Source: Candidatus Parcubacteria bacterium | Lineage (GTDB): Bacteria > Patescibacteriota > Minisyncoccia > Phycocordibacterales > UBA1006 | Assembly (NCBI GenBank): GCA_027028225.1 | Contig: JALVJP010000023.1 | Span: 1-5,877 of the forward strand | Length of the DNA stretch: 5,877 nucleotides | Direction: 5' to 3' | Shown: piece by piece, positions 4,853-5,877 of the stretch | Numbering within the stretch: position 1 is the stretch's first letter | Layout of the letters: each line of letters opens with the position of its first letter | Notes under the pieces: generated by a model | What the model was told of the DNA's origin: nothing | Databases searched by the model: none | Seen by the model: the letters and a program-made list of their open reading frames with translations, nothing else | Made by a program: the position numbers and the translations under genes

Positions 4853-4874
4853 AAAAAACCTCTTTTCAGAGGTT
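4853..4874 (-). terminator. Terminator-like hairpin between the two-helix membrane protein and mutY
   Basis: On the minus strand AACCTCT (4874-4868) pairs with AGAGGTT (4863-4857) around the tetraloop GAAA, followed by further T bases (4856-4853). It contains the TGA stop of the upstream gene (4868-4866) and ends only 12 bases before the mutY ATG. Since mutY has no clear promoter of its own, termination may be partial. Confidence 0.75.
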
Positions 4875-5339
4875 AAAGTAGTGAACGATTTTATTTGAGT
4901 TTGGTTCTTCCATTTCTTTCTCTTCTATATATTTTATGAGAAAGTTTCGCAATTCTTCAAGATCAATACTTTTCCCAATCGCAACAGTTTCAGTTGGATG
5001 GAGACTTCTATTAACTTTAAGGATAAGGATAGGTTTTCCTATTTCGTTTTTTACTATCCAGAAGTATTGAATCTTTTCATATGGAATATATTCATCATCT
5101 ATCCGTATTCCTCTCTTACTTATTTCAACGAATTGTATGTGATCTCTGTTATCAGAGAACCATATGATGAATCCTGCAATAAGGAGAAGGGTAGCGAGGA
5201 GGTAATTTTTAATAAAGACTGATCCTAGAATAAATACTCCAAATACGATAGAAAACCATATATACCATATTTTTGTTCGTGGTGTTTTCTCAAATTCGTT
5301 TTCTTTCCACCTATAAAGGATAGTCGTCTCGTGTAGCAT
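4866..5339 (-). CDS. Two-helix membrane protein of unknown function
   Basis: The 157-residue protein has an N-terminal cytoplasmic stretch with WKENEFEKTPRTK, two transmembrane helices (about 24-44 and 46-62), and a C-terminal soluble beta-rich domain (about 68-130) ending in an acidic, charged tail. The plan (short ELxW/EF motif, two helices, IQFVEISKRGIRIDDEYIPYEKIQYFWI) is one I associate with an uncharacterised family common in Patescibacteria; the soluble part resembles a PH-like fold. No function can be assigned. A longer frame from a GTG at 5390 exists, but the promoter lies between it and the ATG at 5339, so 5339 is preferred. Divergent from the 16S rRNA gene. The stop codon is inside the following hairpin. 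Confidence 0.8.
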   Translation of the reverse strand: MLHETTILYRWKENEFEKTPRTKIWYIWFSIVFGVFILGSVFIKNYLLATLLLIAGFIIWFSDNRDHIQFVEISKRGIRIDDEYIPYEKIQYFWIVKNEIGKPILILKVNRSLHPTETVAIGKSIDLEELRNFLIKYIEEKEMEEPNSNKIVHYFNL

Positions 5340-5346
5340 ATGAATA

Positions 5347-5375
5347 AGTATACTCTTTCTGATACAAGAATACAA
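5347..5375 (-). promoter_or_regulatory. Promoter of the two-helix membrane protein, predicted leaderless
   Basis: On the minus strand TTGTAT (5375-5370), 17 bases, then TATACT (5352-5347). The ATG begins eight bases after the -10 box, so the message is expected to start at the ATG or one base before it. The -10 hexamer is identical to that of the PAP2 gene. Confidence 0.7.
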
Positions 5376-5382
5376 GTATTTT

Positions 5383-5402
5383 TTATCCACCTGTTATCCA
5401 CA
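5383..5402 (+). promoter_or_regulatory. Two tandem DnaA boxes
   Basis: TTATCCACA (5394-5402) is a perfect DnaA box by the E. coli consensus, and TTATCCACC (5383-5391) differs at one base. They have the same orientation and are 11 bp apart, about one helical turn, which would allow cooperative binding on one face. They lie just upstream of the -35 box of the divergent membrane-protein gene and about 42 bp upstream of the rRNA -35 box. Confidence 0.6.
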
Positions 5403-5443
5403 GATTTTGGTGAATAAGCACCACATTTCTTTCTCTGTACGAC

Positions 5444-5471
5444 TTGCCAATAAAAGCTATCTATGTATAAT
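5444..5471 (+). promoter_or_regulatory. Promoter of the rRNA gene
   Basis: TTGCCA (5444-5449), 16 bases, then a perfect TATAAT (5466-5471). The bases after it are GC-rich (GGCCGC), as in a discriminator. Transcription is expected to start near 5478, about 90 bases before the mature 16S end. Confidence 0.8.
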
Positions 5472-5477
5472 GGCCGC

Positions 5478-5567
5478 TGTCGTACCTTGAAAAGTAAAGA
5501 AATCCAGATATTCCGAGAGTTGAAGAACGAACATTGTTGTTTCGTTCCGCAGGAACAGAACTCTGTT
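5478..5567 (+). other. Leader of the 16S rRNA precursor
   Basis: Transcribed spacer between the predicted start and the mature 16S end. It contains a small hairpin GTTCC-GCA-GGAAC (5544-5556) and an alternative overlapping one, AACAG/CTGTT (5554-5558 with 5563-5567), followed by T bases. These two are mutually exclusive. The processing stem that normally pairs with sequence after 16S cannot be checked here. I see no clear boxA motif. Confidence 0.6.
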
Positions 5568-5877
5568 TTTTAGTAGAGTTTGATCCTAGCTCAGGATGAA
5601 CGCTGGCGGCGTGGATAAGGCATGCAAGTCGAACGATCCCTGTATTTATATAGGGAGAGTGGCAAACGGGGTAGTAACAGGTAGGAACATACCCATGAGT
5701 CATGAATAACTGCGAGAAATCGTAGCTAATACATGATATCTCTACGGAGGAAAGATTTATCGCTCATGGAATGGCCTGCTTCGTATCAGCTAGTTGGTAG
5801 GGTAATGGCCTACCAAGGCAACGACGCGTAGGGGAGGTGAGAGCCTGACCCCCACCATTGGGACTGAGACACGGCCC
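5568..5877 (+). rRNA. rrs: 16S ribosomal RNA, 5' part
   Basis: AGAGTTTGATCC at 5575 corresponds to E. coli position 8, placing the mature 5' end near 5568. Conserved landmarks follow in order: GCTCAGGATGAACGCTGGCG, CATGCAAGTCGAACG (5621-5635), GCTAATACATGATA in the position of the usual GCTAATACCGCATA, and GGGACTGAGACACGGCCC at the window end. The gene continues beyond 5877. The CTAGCTCAG start and GTGGATAAGGCATGC stretch resemble Parcubacteria/Patescibacteria 16S. The 5' end is accurate to a few bases. Confidence 0.97.

Noticed and set aside
5340..5390. GTG start at 5390 for the two-helix membrane protein
   Set aside because: It lies in a DnaA box and upstream of the predicted promoter; the ATG at 5339 fits the promoter spacing.
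5376..5410. Replication origin
   Set aside because: Only two DnaA boxes are seen, with no dnaA/dnaN gene or further box cluster nearby, so an origin call is not supported.
5461..5703. Open frame antisense to the 16S start
   Set aside because: It overlaps the rRNA promoter, leader and 16S gene and is an accidental frame.

Overview
The window looks like a piece of an AT-rich, compactly organised genome of the Candidate Phyla Radiation (Patescibacteria), probably a Parcubacteria-type lineage. The main evidence is the start of a 16S rRNA gene at the right edge, whose opening bases (CTAGCTCAG in place of CTGGCTCAG, then GGCGTGGATAAGGCATGC) resemble Parcubacteria sequences as I remember them. The MutY homologue without Fe-S cysteines, the very short untranslated regions and the lack of Shine-Dalgarno motifs fit. 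The exact lineage cannot be fixed from 310 bases of 16S without a database.

Layout. Positions 1-226 are non-coding and unusually rich in inverted repeats: a perfect 34-base palindrome, a terminator hairpin, a MITE/REP-like repeat with three stacked hairpins, and a terminator for the next gene. Positions 227-460 (minus) hold a small unknown protein. A divergent promoter region separates it from a plus-strand run: a PAP2-family membrane phosphatase, a small membrane protein with a bacterial PH domain, ribosomal protein S20 (rpsT), and a tRNA-Arg with anticodon GCG. A bidirectional terminator at 2085-2114 serves this run and the convergent minus-strand genes.

The minus-strand block runs from 5339 down to 2095: a two-helix membrane protein of unknown function, a terminator-like hairpin, mutY, and a glycerophosphodiester phosphodiesterase (GDPD) gene. 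The GDPD gene is split by a complete 1110-bp insertion sequence (2381-3490) with 24-bp perfect terminal inverted repeats and an exact 8-bp target duplication. Removing the element and one duplication restores an in-frame 262-residue GDPD. The transposase is a zinc-ribbon, MULE/IS256-like DDE enzyme. Its own frame is interrupted by one in-frame TGA, just before the region with the third catalytic acidic residue.

The right end carries a strong rRNA promoter, a leader and the 16S 5' end. Two near-consensus DnaA boxes, 11 bp apart, lie between the rRNA promoter and the divergent membrane-protein gene.

Two features recur. Three genes (PAP2, transposase, two-helix membrane protein) have promoters placed so that transcription should begin at or within one base of the start codon, which implies leaderless mRNAs. 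Four minus-strand genes have stop codons lying inside their terminator hairpins. Several genes therefore seem to have almost no untranslated sequence. I found no CRISPR array, phage module or clearly new multi-gene system.
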